Assembly: GCF_013041805.1 (NCBI RefSeq)
Contig: NZ_JABDRI010000074.1
Span: forward strand, 1-64,000
DNA length: 64,000 bases
Source: Lutibacter sp.
GTDB taxonomy: Bacteria; Bacteroidota; Bacteroidia; Flavobacteriales; Flavobacteriaceae
Direction of reading: 5' to 3'
Shown here in pieces: positions 34,724-44,060 of this stretch (positions within the stretch are counted from its first letter, which is position 1; each line of letters begins with the position of its first letter). The notes beneath the pieces are model-generated. The model had not been told where the DNA came from and did not search any database. It saw nothing but the letters and a program-made list of their open reading frames with translations. The position numbers were made by a program, and so were the translations under genes.

Positions 34724-36895
34724 ATGGAAAAAGAACAGTTTTATTATGACAATAAAATCGTAAAAATGTTTCTTTGGGCTACAATTCTATGGGGAGTTGT
34801 AGGTATGTTAGTAGGGCTTTTAGTAGCTCTATTATTTATTTTCCCAGGATTATTAGAATTTGCAGGATCTGACAATGCTATTTCATTTTTAAGTTTTGGG
34901 CGTTTACGTCCGTTACATACTAATGCAGTTATTTTTGCATTCGTAGGAAATGGAATCTTTTTGGGAGTTTATTATTCAACTCAAAGACTGCTGAAAGCAA
35001 GAATGTTTAATGATGTTTTGAGTAGAATACATTTTTGGGGATGGCAAGCTATTATAGTTGCAGCAGCGATTACATTGCCTTTAGGATTGAGTTCTTCAAA
35101 AGAATATGCAGAATTAGAGTGGCCTATAGATATAGCCGTTGTTTTAATATGGGTAGTTTTCGGAATAAATTTAATAGGAACTATTTTAAAAAGACGTCAG
35201 CGTCATATATATGTTGCAATTTGGTTTTATATTGCGACTTTAGTAACGATTGCTGTTCTTTACATATTCAATAATCTTGAAATGCCAGTAACTGCTTTTA
35301 AAAGTTATTCTGTATATGCAGGAGTTCAAGACGCTTTGGTTCAATGGTGGTATGGGCATAATGCGGTAGCATTTTTCTTAACAACTCCAATTTTAGGTTT
35401 AATGTATTACTTTGTTCCTAAAGTAGCAAATAGACCAGTGTATTCATATAGATTATCAATCATTCACTTTTGGACATTAATTTTCTTATATATTTGGGCT
35501 GGACCTCACCATTTATTGTATTCAGCCTTACCAGAATGGGCGCAAAATTTAGGAACTGTATTTTCAGTAATGCTAATTTTCCCATCTTGGGGTGGTATGA
35601 TTAATGGTTTACTAACATTACGTGGAGCTTGGGATAAAGTTCGCGAAAATCCTATTTTGAAATTCTTTGTAGTAGCTATAACAGGTTATGGTATGTCCAC
35701 TTTTGAAGGTCCTATGCTTTCATTTAAAAATTTAAATGCAATTGGACATTATACAGATTGGATTGTTGGACACGTTCATATTGGTGCTTTAGCCTGGAAT
35801 GGATTTATGATTGCTGGTATTGTTTATTGGTTAGCTGAAAAACTTTGGAAAACACCGTTGTATTCAAAAAAATTAGCGAATACTCATTTCTGGTTGGGAA
35901 CTTTAGGTATTTTATTCTATGCTATTCCTTTATATGTTGCAGGTTTTACACAGGCATTTATGTGGAAACAGTTTAATCCAGATGGTACTTTAGTATATGG
36001 AAACTTTTTAGAAACCGTAACTCAGGTATTACCAATGTATGCAATGCGTGCAATAGGAGGGACGTTATATTTAACAGGATTTATTTTACTTGCTATTAAT
36101 ATTATTAAAACAGCAAAAGCAGGTTCAGCTGTAGAGGATGAGCTAGCTGAATCAGTTCCATTGAAGAAAATTAGTGGTCAAAGAATTGCTGGTGAAGGAT
36201 GGCACACTTGGTTAGAAAGAAGAACTGTTTTATTTACTATTTTAACAACGGTTGCTATATTAATTGGAGGTTTAGTAGAAATTGTTCCTTTAATATTAGT
36301 TGAATCCAATGTAACTAAAATTGAAAGTGTAAAACCTTACACACCTTTAGAATTAGAAGGTAGAGATATTTATATTAGAGAAGGATGTAATAATTGTCAC
36401 TCGCAAATGATTCGCCCATTCCGCTCAGAAGTAGAGCGTTACGGAGAATATTCTAAAGCTGGTGAGTTTGTATATGATTTTCCATTCTTATGGGGATCTC
36501 GTAGAACAGGACCAGACGTACATAGAATTGGTGGGAAATATAATAATAACTGGCACTTCAACCATATGATGGATCCACGTTCAACTTCTCCAGGTTCAAT
36601 TATGCCTCGTTATTCTTGGTTGATTAAAAACGACTTAAACGCTTCAAATCTTGAAGATAAAATGAGTGGTTTAGCGAAGTTAGGAGTTCCTTATAGCGAT
36701 GAAGATATTTCTGGAGCAAAACAAAATTTATTGGCTCAAGCTAAAGAAATTGAAACTAGCTTAAGACAAGATCCTGAATTTGTTGCAAATTACGGATCAA
36801 GTAATATCCAAAACAAGGAAATAGTTGCATTAATTTCTTACCTACAACGTTTAGGTACAGATATTAAAGGGAATACAAATACAGCACTAAAATAA
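34724..36895 (+). CDS. ccoNO: cbb3 cytochrome c oxidase subunits I and II fused (CcoNO)
   Basis: 723 residues. Residues 1 to about 470 are CcoN, with 12 or so membrane helices and the haem and CuB ligands in RLRPLHTNAVIFAFVGN, QWWYGHNAVAF, WAGPHHLL and YTDWIVGHVHIGALAWNG. From about 500, a CcoO domain follows with a membrane anchor and one c-type haem site (EGCNNCHSQMIRP). Fusion of N and O is common in Bacteroidota. It reduces oxygen to water in the inner membrane with high affinity and pumps protons. CcoQ and CcoP follow 5 bases later. Confidence 0.95.
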   Translation: MEKEQFYYDNKIVKMFLWATILWGVVGMLVGLLVALLFIFPGLLEFAGSDNAISFLSFGRLRPLHTNAVIFAFVGNGIFLGVYYSTQRLLKARMFNDVLSRIHFWGWQAIIVAAAITLPLGLSSSKEYAELEWPIDIAVVLIWVVFGINLIGTILKRRQRHIYVAIWFYIATLVTIAVLYIFNNLEMPVTAFKSYSVYAGVQDALVQWWYGHNAVAFFLTTPILGLMYYFVPKVANRPVYSYRLSIIHFWTLIFLYIWAGPHHLLYSALPEWAQNLGTVFSVMLIFPSWGGMINGLLTLRGAWDKVRENPILKFFVVAITGYGMSTFEGPMLSFKNLNAIGHYTDWIVGHVHIGALAWNGFMIAGIVYWLAEKLWKTPLYSKKLANTHFWLGTLGILFYAIPLYVAGFTQAFMWKQFNPDGTLVYGNFLETVTQVLPMYAMRAIGGTLYLTGFILLAINIIKTAKAGSAVEDELAESVPLKKISGQRIAGEGWHTWLERRTVLFTILTTVAILIGGLVEIVPLILVESNVTKIESVKPYTPLELEGRDIYIREGCNNCHSQMIRPFRSEVERYGEYSKAGEFVYDFPFLWGSRRTGPDVHRIGGKYNNNWHFNHMMDPRSTSPGSIMPRYSWLIKNDLNASNLEDKMSGLAKLGVPYSDEDISGAKQNLLAQAKEIETSLRQDPEFVANYGSSNIQNKEIVALISYLQRLGTDIKGNTNTALK

Positions 36896-36900
36896 ATAGA

Positions 36901-37098
36901 ATGTTAAAATTTATTAAACATAATTTATCAAGTATTGATGGAGTGGAAATTTATCCAATCGTATCACTAGTACTTTTTTTTATAGTATTTATTACTATGG
37001 TAGTTTTTGTAATAAAATTACCGAAAGGAAAAATTGATTATGTGAGTCAATTACCGTTAGAAGAAGATAATAACAATAAAGAAATTAACCATGAATAA
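36901..37098 (+). CDS. ccoQ: CcoQ-like small subunit
   Basis: 65 residues with one membrane helix (about 18-40, YPIVSLVLFFIVFITMVVFV) and a charged tail. Its size and position between ccoNO and ccoP identify it as the CcoQ-type subunit that stabilises the complex. It overlaps ccoP by 8 bases. Confidence 0.8.
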   Translation: MLKFIKHNLSSIDGVEIYPIVSLVLFFIVFITMVVFVIKLPKGKIDYVSQLPLEEDNNNKEINHE

Positions 37099-37744
37099 AA
37101 ATTCAGAAAATATATCAGGTTGGAAAAAGTTTATGAAGTCCATGACGAAGGCCAACGAATTAGGAACGGAGAAAGATATTATGCTAGAGCATGATTATGA
37201 TGGTATTAAAGAATTAGATAATGTATTGCCACCTTGGTGGTTATATGGATTTTATATTACAATTGCAATTAGTATTTTTTACTATACTCAAGTGTTTTAT
37301 AATTCTGAAAAATATAGCCAAGCTGAAGAATATGCAGCGGAAGTAGCTAAAGGAAAGGAAGAAGTTGAAGCTTATAAGGCTGCCAACCCAGAATTGTTTA
37401 ATACAGATAATATTGTAGCTTTTACAGATGATGAAAATTTAGCTAAAGGGAAAGAATTATTTACATCAAAAACATGTTTTGCTTGTCATTTAGATGATTT
37501 AGGAGGAAGTATTGGTCCAAATCTTACTGATAATGCTTGGATCTTAGGTGGTGACGTTAAATCTATTTTTAATACACTTACAAATGGAGGTAGACCTGGT
37601 AAAGGTATGATAGCTTGGGAGAGTACTATTACTAGAGAAGAAAGAATACAATTGGCGAGTTATATTATATCAATGCAAGGTACTTCTCCTGCCAACCCAA
37701 AGGCACCTGAAGGAGATATTATTTATCCGGCACCTGCAGAATAA
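37091..37744 (+). CDS. ccoP: cbb3 oxidase cytochrome c subunit CcoP (one haem)
   Basis: 217 residues. A CcoP N-terminal domain with EHDYDGIKELDNVLPPWWLY and a membrane helix (about 53-72) leads to a cytochrome c domain with one haem-binding site (TCFACHLDDLGGSIGPNLTD) and a likely axial Met in GKGMIAWE. Proteobacterial CcoP has two haem c sites and is longer; this single-haem form is found in Bacteroidota. It passes electrons to CcoO. A terminator follows. Confidence 0.92.
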   Translation: MNKNSENISGWKKFMKSMTKANELGTEKDIMLEHDYDGIKELDNVLPPWWLYGFYITIAISIFYYTQVFYNSEKYSQAEEYAAEVAKGKEEVEAYKAANPELFNTDNIVAFTDDENLAKGKELFTSKTCFACHLDDLGGSIGPNLTDNAWILGGDVKSIFNTLTNGGRPGKGMIAWESTITREERIQLASYIISMQGTSPANPKAPEGDIIYPAPAE

Positions 37745-37775
37745 CTAATTTTAGCATTTTAATATCATAAAAATA

Positions 37776-37807
37776 AAAACATAGTTCCTTTGAACTATGT
37801 TTTTATT
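37776..37807 (+). terminator. intrinsic terminator after ccoP
   Basis: A 12-bp stem (AAAACATAGTTC / GAACTATGTTTT) with a CTTT loop and T-rich tail ends the structural operon. Confidence 0.8.
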
Positions 37808-37825
37808 TTTAGATAAAACATTAGA

Positions 37826-37837
37826 TGATTTTTGTCA
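37826..37837. promoter_or_regulatory. degenerate Fnr-type site upstream of ccoG
   Basis: TGATTTTTGTCA has seven of the eight positions of TGAT-N4-ATCA. It ends 32 bases before the TAAGTTTG box at 37870, ten bases (one helical turn) further than the two perfect sites. Confidence 0.45.
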
Positions 37838-37869
37838 CTTTTGTATCTAAATAGTTTTAATTTTAAGCA

Positions 37870-37877
37870 TAAGTTTG
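37870..37877 (+). promoter_or_regulatory. -7 promoter element of ccoG
   Basis: TAAGTTTG matches TAnnTTTG, 39 bases before the ccoG ATG. Confidence 0.5.
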
Positions 37878-37916
37878 TACTTAACAATTTAAGAAATAAT
37901 CTTTTTTAATATTAAT

Positions 37917-39332
37917 ATGAATAAAGAGAATAAAGAAATCTTTAGAGACTCAATTGCAACTATCGACGAGAGTGGTGAAAGAAATTTTATCTTTCCAAAA
38001 AAACCAAAAGGAAGATACTATAATTACAGAACCTATGTGAGTTGGATATTGTTAGCTTTTATGCTAGCATCACCTTTCATCAAAATCAATGGAAATCAGT
38101 TTCTATTGTTTAATGTAATAGAAAGAAAATTTCACATCTTCGGATTTCCTTTTTGGCCTCAAGATTTTCATTTGTTAGTAATTTCTATGCTGGTAAGTGT
38201 TGTTTTTGTTATATTATTTACGGTCATTTTTGGTAGAATATTTTGCGGATGGATGTGTCCTCAAACTATTTTCATGGAAATGGTGTTTAGGAAAGTAGAA
38301 TACTTAATAGAAGGAGATAGATCTAAACAAATTAAACTAGATAAGCAAGAATGGAATGCAGAGAAAATTAGAAAAAAACTCTTAAAATGGTTTCTATTCT
38401 TTATGATCTCATTTATTATTTCAAACGTATTTTTGGCTTATATTATTGGTTCAGATGAAGTTTTAGGTTATATTAGCGATGGACCTAAAGAGCACCTTAG
38501 TACACTCATATATTTATTAATTTTCACAGGTGTTTTCTATTTTGTATTTGCATGGTTCAGAGAGCAAGTATGTATCATTGTTTGTCCATACGGAAGGCTT
38601 CAAGGGGTTCTTTTAGATAATAAATCTATAAATGTTGCATATGATTTTGTAAGAGGAGAGGGTGAAAATGGGAGAAAAAAAATAAGAAAGAATGAAGATA
38701 GAGATGAACTAGGTCACGGTGATTGTATAGATTGTAAACAATGTGTTCATGTATGTCCTACAGGAATAGATATTAGAAATGGTACCCAATTAGAATGTAT
38801 CAATTGTACGGCTTGTATTGATGCTTGTGATAATATCATGGAAAAATCTGGTTTTGAAAAAGGATTGATACGATATGCATCTGAAGATAATATTGAAAAG
38901 AAAGAGAAATTCAAATTTAATGCTCGACTAATTGCTTATTCTGTAATATTAACAATTTTAGTAGGTGTTTTAGTTACCATGTTATTTTTGAGGAATGATG
39001 TTGAGGCAACAGTTTTAAGACTTCCAGGTCAAACTTTTCAATCAACTGATACAACAATAAAAAATGTATATACCGTTAAGTTTATTAACAAAACAACAAA
39101 AGATATTGAGAATGTGGAAATTAAATTAATTTCTCACAAAGGAAAAATTGAATTAGTTGGTGGAACTAGTAATATTGAGCGCCAAGGATTAAAAGAAGGT
39201 ACCTTATTTATAGAAATAAATAGAAGTGATTTAAATTCTTCCAAAGAGAAACTAAAACTTGGAATTTATTCTAATGGGGAATTAATAGAAACTACGACTA
39301 CGAACTTTATGGGACCCGTAAAAATAAAATAA
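37917..39332 (+). CDS. ccoG: cbb3 oxidase accessory protein CcoG (FixG/RdxA)
   Basis: 471 residues with about five membrane segments. Cys motifs: RIFCGWMCPQTIF, CIIVCPYGRLQG, two ferredoxin-like 4Fe-4S sites (CIDCKQCVHVCPTGID and CINCTACIDACD), and a C-terminal immunoglobulin-like domain (about 370-470). CcoG is a cupric reductase in cbb3 assembly. It starts the second, separately promoted assembly operon ccoG-ccoH-SafE. Confidence 0.95.
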   Translation: MNKENKEIFRDSIATIDESGERNFIFPKKPKGRYYNYRTYVSWILLAFMLASPFIKINGNQFLLFNVIERKFHIFGFPFWPQDFHLLVISMLVSVVFVILFTVIFGRIFCGWMCPQTIFMEMVFRKVEYLIEGDRSKQIKLDKQEWNAEKIRKKLLKWFLFFMISFIISNVFLAYIIGSDEVLGYISDGPKEHLSTLIYLLIFTGVFYFVFAWFREQVCIIVCPYGRLQGVLLDNKSINVAYDFVRGEGENGRKKIRKNEDRDELGHGDCIDCKQCVHVCPTGIDIRNGTQLECINCTACIDACDNIMEKSGFEKGLIRYASEDNIEKKEKFKFNARLIAYSVILTILVGVLVTMLFLRNDVEATVLRLPGQTFQSTDTTIKNVYTVKFINKTTKDIENVEIKLISHKGKIELVGGTSNIERQGLKEGTLFIEINRSDLNSSKEKLKLGIYSNGELIETTTTNFMGPVKIK

Positions 39333-39785
39333 ATGAAATTTAAAATTAGTTGGCCAACAGGCATTATTATTTCACTTGCATCTTTTATCATCTTTATTTT
39401 ATATTTTGTGTATAAAGTAACATTTGTGCCTGCATATGATCATCATTTGGTGTCTGAAGACTACTATAAGGATGAAATAAATTATCAGCAAGAAATCGAT
39501 AAATTAAATAGTGCTGCTGAATTAAAGCAAAACATTACTTATAGAAAAGTAGATGGTGGTTTGTTAATTAGTTTTCCTGAAGAATTTAAAGCTTCTGATA
39601 TTAAAGGTAGTATTGATTTTCAACGTGGATCAAATACTAAAATTGATTTTAATATACCTATAGATTTAGAAACATTAGATTTTCTTATTACTAATGATAA
39701 GTTGGTAGAGGGAAGATGGGATATAAGAATTGATTGGATTGCTAATGGAAAGGCTTATTTGTTTAAAGAAAAAATAATGTATTAA
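39333..39785 (+). CDS. ccoH: FixH/CcoH family protein
   Basis: 150 residues: one N-terminal membrane helix (about 5-27), then the family sequence YDHHLVSEDYYKDEINYQQE and a periplasmic beta domain. CcoH takes part in cbb3 assembly. It starts directly after the ccoG stop with no spacer and is 2 bases before the next gene. Confidence 0.9.
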   Translation: MKFKISWPTGIIISLASFIIFILYFVYKVTFVPAYDHHLVSEDYYKDEINYQQEIDKLNSAAELKQNITYRKVDGGLLISFPEEFKASDIKGSIDFQRGSNTKIDFNIPIDLETLDFLITNDKLVEGRWDIRIDWIANGKAYLFKEKIMY

Positions 39786-39787
39786 AA

Positions 39788-40510
39788 ATGCTTTGGACTG
39801 CACTTGTTTTAGGATTAGCAGGAAGTTTTCACTGTATAGGTATGTGTGGACCTATTGCATTTGTATTACCAGTTGATAGGTCATCAAAAAGTAAAGTAAT
39901 TTTTCAAACCTTTTTGTATAATTTTGGACGACTTATTAGTTACTCATTAATTGGTATATTATTTGGTTTCATTGGTAGAGGTCTGTATTTAGCAGGTTTT
40001 CAGCAAAGATTATCTGTTCTAATGGGCGTTATAATGATTGCTACAATAGTAATTCCAATATCGGTTTTTAATAAATATAACTTTTCAAAACCTCTTTATC
40101 AAATAATCGCTAAAGTTAAATCTAAACTTGGTTTTTATTTAAGTAAAAAATCAAATAAGGCATTATTTCTCATAGGATTTTTTAATGGATTCTTACCGTG
40201 TGGTTTAGTTTATATGGCTTTAATAGGATCAATTTCTACAGGAAATGCTATACAAGGCGCACTTTATATGGCAATATTTGGCCTAGGGACTATACCCATG
40301 ATGGCTGCAGCTATTTTGTTAGGGAACTTTGTTAGTGTTTCTATTCGTTCAAAAATTCAAAAAGCTATACCAGTTTTTGTTGTTATTATCGGATTATTAT
40401 TTATTTTGCGTGGATTAGGTTTAGGAATTCCTTATATTTCGCCTTCAGATGCGAAATTACAGCTTTCAAATAATCCTACGGAGTGTGTATCTATAGATAA
40501 TAACGAATAA
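39788..40510 (+). CDS. sulfite exporter TauE/SafE family protein
   Basis: 240 residues, about six membrane segments in two halves. The first half has GLAGSFHCIGMCGPIAFVLP and the second has GFFNGFLPCGLVYMALIGSI. The Cys pairs (CxxxC and PC) are typical of the DsbD-like/SafE proteins that accompany ccoGH and are thought to help copper handling or cytochrome assembly. It ends the ccoG operon; ppk2 follows 3 bases later, so transcription may continue. Confidence 0.85.
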   Translation: MLWTALVLGLAGSFHCIGMCGPIAFVLPVDRSSKSKVIFQTFLYNFGRLISYSLIGILFGFIGRGLYLAGFQQRLSVLMGVIMIATIVIPISVFNKYNFSKPLYQIIAKVKSKLGFYLSKKSNKALFLIGFFNGFLPCGLVYMALIGSISTGNAIQGALYMAIFGLGTIPMMAAAILLGNFVSVSIRSKIQKAIPVFVVIIGLLFILRGLGLGIPYISPSDAKLQLSNNPTECVSIDNNE

Positions 40511-40513
40511 TTT

Positions 40514-41371
40514 ATGTCAAATTCACCCAAATTAACCATTGACGATTTTAAAAGAATATCATCAAATGATGAGCTTTTACAATTAATAAAAGAAAAGAAT
40601 ATTTCTATTGATAAAGTAAATAAAGATTTATTTTATGAAGAAGAATTACGTCGTTTACAGATTGAATTAGTAAAACTTCAACATTGGATATTAAAAACAA
40701 ATAAGCGTGTTGTAATTATTTTTGAAGGCAGAGATGCAGCTGGAAAAGGAGGTAATATTAGACGTTTTACTGAGCATTTGAATCCAAGATCAATGAGAGT
40801 TGTTGCTTTAACAAAGCCAACCGAAGTTGAAAGAGGTCAATGGTATTTTAGACGTTATATTAAAGAATTACCGGATCCAGGGGAAATGGTATTTTTTGAT
40901 AGAAGTTGGTATAATAGGGCAGTAGTTGAGCCTGTGATGGGTTTTTGTACAGATGAACAATACAATAAATTTATGGTTCAAGTTCCCGAATTTGAACATA
41001 TGCTTTATGAAGATGGCACAACAATTATTAAATTGTGGTTTTCAATTTCAAAAGATGTTCAATTATCACGCTTTAATTCTAGATTAAGTACACCGTTAAA
41101 GCGTTGGAAATTTAGCCCAGTTGATAAAAAAGGACAGGAATTATGGGATACTTATACTCATTTTAGAGAACAAATGTTTAGTAAGACCCATACTAGTTAT
41201 AGTCCTTGGATTACGGTTAAAGCAAATAATAAAAAGATTGCACGGCTAGAGAGTATTAGATATGTACTCTCTCAATTTGACTATGAAGGAAAAGACAATG
41301 CATCTACAACGTTGCTGCCTGATCCTAATGTAATTATGAGGTATTATAGATCATCTAAACAGTTAAATTAA
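40514..41371 (+). CDS. polyphosphate kinase 2 family protein
   Basis: 285 residues. Walker A is FEGRDAAGKGGNIRRF, Walker B/lid are MVFFDRSWYNRAVVEPVMGF, and PVDKKGQELWDTYTHFREQMF closes the fold. PPK2 enzymes transfer phosphate between polyphosphate and nucleotides (NDP to NTP, or NMP to NDP for class II). The class cannot be settled by eye, but single-domain length fits class I or III. It is paired with a second PPK2 gene 2 bases later. Confidence 0.92.
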   Translation: MSNSPKLTIDDFKRISSNDELLQLIKEKNISIDKVNKDLFYEEELRRLQIELVKLQHWILKTNKRVVIIFEGRDAAGKGGNIRRFTEHLNPRSMRVVALTKPTEVERGQWYFRRYIKELPDPGEMVFFDRSWYNRAVVEPVMGFCTDEQYNKFMVQVPEFEHMLYEDGTTIIKLWFSISKDVQLSRFNSRLSTPLKRWKFSPVDKKGQELWDTYTHFREQMFSKTHTSYSPWITVKANNKKIARLESIRYVLSQFDYEGKDNASTTLLPDPNVIMRYYRSSKQLN

Positions 41372-41373
41372 TC

Positions 41374-42165
41374 ATGCATAAAGAATATATTTTAACACAA
41401 GAAGATGTAGATATCCTAAATACAAAGAAAGGATTAAAAGCCATATTATCTAAGGAACCATTTAATATAGAAAAGGCTGTTAGATATGCGAAATATGAAA
41501 AGAAATTAAAAAAATTGCAAGTTGAATTAATTCGATTACAGACTTGGGCAATTGCTGAAAATGAGCGAATTATTGTAATTTTCGAAGGTAGAGATGCTGC
41601 CGGAAAAGGTGGGGCGATTAGACGCGCTACAGAGAGAATGAACCCTAGGCATTTACGAATAGTAGCATTACCAAAGCCTACTGAAGATGAAAAAACGCAA
41701 TGGTATTTTCAACGGTATGTGAAACAATTTCCTAAAGCAGGAGAAATCGTATTTTTTGACAGAAGTTGGTATAACAGAGCAGTTGTTGAACCCGTAAATG
41801 GATTTTGCACTGATGACGAGCACGAAACGTTTATGAATCAAGTTAATGATTTTGAGCGTATGATTACTGAGTCAGGAATACGTTTGGTTAAAATTTATAT
41901 GTCGATTTCAAAACGTGAGCAAGCAAAAAGATTTGAAGATATTAAAAGTAACCCATTAAAGCAATGGAAAATGACAGCTGTTGATGAAAAGGCACAGGAG
42001 TTATGGGATGTATATACAAAGTATAAGAAGAAAATGTTTGAAAAAACAAAGCTAGGTGTTGTAGAATGGAAAATTATTAGAGCTAATAAGAAAACTTTTG
42101 CAAGAGTAGATGCAATAAAGCACGTTCTTAATAGTATACCTTACGATAAAAATAGAGAAGTATAG
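41374..42165 (+). CDS. polyphosphate kinase 2 family protein, second copy
   Basis: 263 residues, paralogue of the preceding protein. FEGRDAAGKGGAIRRATERM and IVFFDRSWYNRAVVEPVNGF carry the P-loop and the DR motif, and AVDEKAQELWDVYTKYKKKMF is conserved. It is intact, so both may be active, perhaps with different nucleotide preference. It is followed by 231 AT-rich bases without a gene, in which only a promoter at 42366 stands out. Confidence 0.92.
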   Translation: MHKEYILTQEDVDILNTKKGLKAILSKEPFNIEKAVRYAKYEKKLKKLQVELIRLQTWAIAENERIIVIFEGRDAAGKGGAIRRATERMNPRHLRIVALPKPTEDEKTQWYFQRYVKQFPKAGEIVFFDRSWYNRAVVEPVNGFCTDDEHETFMNQVNDFERMITESGIRLVKIYMSISKREQAKRFEDIKSNPLKQWKMTAVDEKAQELWDVYTKYKKKMFEKTKLGVVEWKIIRANKKTFARVDAIKHVLNSIPYDKNREV

Positions 42166-42365
42166 TTTATACACTTATTTTTATTTTTTTTTCAATTATA
42201 CAATTATATTGTATTTGTTTTTATGTTCAAAACAACTCTAAATAAAAATCCTACATATCTCTTAATCAGTTGTTTAAATTATATTTCTAGATTTAATTAG
42301 ATTAACTGTAACATTTATTTTTAAATTTTTAGGCTAAATACTTGTCATAAACCTAATAAAGGAAG

Positions 42366-42373
42366 TATTTTTG
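42366..42373 (+). promoter_or_regulatory. -7 promoter element for the DEAD helicase
   Basis: TATTTTTG matches TAnnTTTG, 23 bases before the GTG start at 42397. Confidence 0.5.
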
Positions 42374-42396
42374 TAAATCAATAAATACCAACTCGT

Positions 42397-43950
42397 GTGT
42401 CAGACCAAGTTACAGAATTAGAAGAAAGAAAAGCAGGAAAAGATCTTTATAGTTATCAGAAGGAAGCAATTAACAAAATTTTTAAAAGATTTGAAGAGGC
42501 TAAAGATGACTATCATTTGTTGTACCAACTTCCTACAGGTGGAGGTAAAACTGTTATTTTCTCTGAAATTGTAAGGCAGTATTTAAAACACCACAATAAA
42601 AAAGTTTTAGTTTTAACACATCGAATAGAGTTATGTAAGCAAACTTCTAAAATGCTTACAGAATTTCATGTAACAAACAAAGTTATTAATAGTACTGCTA
42701 ATTTAGATGATCAGGCTAATTATAGCTGTTTTGTAGCAATGGTAGAAACCTTAAATAATAGGCTAAACGATAATAAATTTGATATTTCAGATATTGGATT
42801 GGTTATTATTGACGAAGCACATTATAATTCATTTACAAAATTATTTGAATTTTTCGAAAAATCGTTCATTTTAGGCGTAACGGCTACACCTTTAAGCAGT
42901 AATATAAAGCTTCCAATGAAAGATAATTATAATGAATTAATTGTGGGAGAAACAATTGAATCATTAATCAAAAATAAGTTTTTAGCAAAGGCAGAAGTCT
43001 TTTCTTATAATGTTGGGTTAACATCATTAGAAGTAGGGGCAAACGGCGATTATACTGTAAAGTCTTCCGAAGATTTATATACAAATAATGATATGCTTAG
43101 CAAATTAATTCAAGCATATGAAACCCATTCAAAAGGTAAAAAAACATTAATTTTTAACAACGGAATTAATACCTCTATTCAAGTTTTTCAGGCTTTTAAA
43201 TCGGCAGGATATCCTATTGCTCATTTAGATAACACTTATAGTAAAAAAGATAGAAAAACAGTGTTAAAATGGTTTAAAGAAACTCCACATGCAATTTTAA
43301 CTTCTGTAAGTATTTTAACTACAGGTTTTGACGAGCCTACAGTAAATACAATTATTTTAAATAGAGCAACTAAATCACTTGGTCTGTATTATCAAATGAT
43401 TGGTAGAGGCTCACGAATTTTAAAAGATAAAAAAACATTTTCTGTTATTGATTTAGGAAATAACATGTATCGTTTTGGAGAATGGGGTGCAGACTTAGAC
43501 TGGCAAAAAATATTTAGAGCTCCAAATTACTATTTAGATAAAATTATTAGTGATGAAGAAATTGAAAGTAATTTCAAATATGAAATGCCTCCTGAACTTC
43601 GTGAAGAATTTGGAAACTCAAAAGAAGTATATTTTGATGTGAAAAGAATATATACAGCATCTATTAGTAATGGTGAATCTTCAAAAGTTGTTTTAGAAAA
43701 ATCAATTAAACAGCATGCTAAGATATGTATTGAGAATAGCGAAGATGTATATGATGCTTACGAGTTATCTAAAAAATTATCGGATGATATTGATTATAGA
43801 GTGGAACGATATACAAAGTGTATTTGTAGAAGCACTCATAATTTTGTAACCTGGTTGAAGGAAGATTATAGAACTAAATTACGACTTTATTTAAAGGATA
43901 ATTTTGATAGAGATTTTGAAATTATTCACGGTAGACCGCCGGAAGATTAA
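42397..43950 (+). CDS. DEAD/DEAH-box helicase (superfamily 2)
   Basis: 517 residues from a GTG start. Motif I is QLPTGGGKTVIFSEI, II is IIDEAHYN, III VTATPL, V TTGFDEPTVNTIIL and VI QMIGRGSRILKD. The C-terminal 130 residues are specific to this group and have no motif I recognise. Similar proteins (the YprA/SSL2-like group) act in DNA repair or nucleic-acid remodelling. Monocistronic, with its own promoter and terminator. Confidence 0.9.
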   Translation: MSDQVTELEERKAGKDLYSYQKEAINKIFKRFEEAKDDYHLLYQLPTGGGKTVIFSEIVRQYLKHHNKKVLVLTHRIELCKQTSKMLTEFHVTNKVINSTANLDDQANYSCFVAMVETLNNRLNDNKFDISDIGLVIIDEAHYNSFTKLFEFFEKSFILGVTATPLSSNIKLPMKDNYNELIVGETIESLIKNKFLAKAEVFSYNVGLTSLEVGANGDYTVKSSEDLYTNNDMLSKLIQAYETHSKGKKTLIFNNGINTSIQVFQAFKSAGYPIAHLDNTYSKKDRKTVLKWFKETPHAILTSVSILTTGFDEPTVNTIILNRATKSLGLYYQMIGRGSRILKDKKTFSVIDLGNNMYRFGEWGADLDWQKIFRAPNYYLDKIISDEEIESNFKYEMPPELREEFGNSKEVYFDVKRIYTASISNGESSKVVLEKSIKQHAKICIENSEDVYDAYELSKKLSDDIDYRVERYTKCICRSTHNFVTWLKEDYRTKLRLYLKDNFDRDFEIIHGRPPED

Positions 43951-43996
43951 TATTTAAATATTTTTAATTCAATTCATGAATTAATCATTGAATGGT

Positions 43997-44035
43997 AAAA
44001 ATCCACAATTTTAAAACTTAAAATTGTGGATTTTT
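43997..44035. terminator. bidirectional terminator
   Basis: An 18-bp stem (AAAAATCCACAATTTTAA / TTAAAATTGTGGATTTTT) with a 3-base loop between the convergent helicase and pfkA genes. Confidence 0.85.
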
Positions 44036-44060
44036 ATAAATTATTTAAAATTTAATAATT

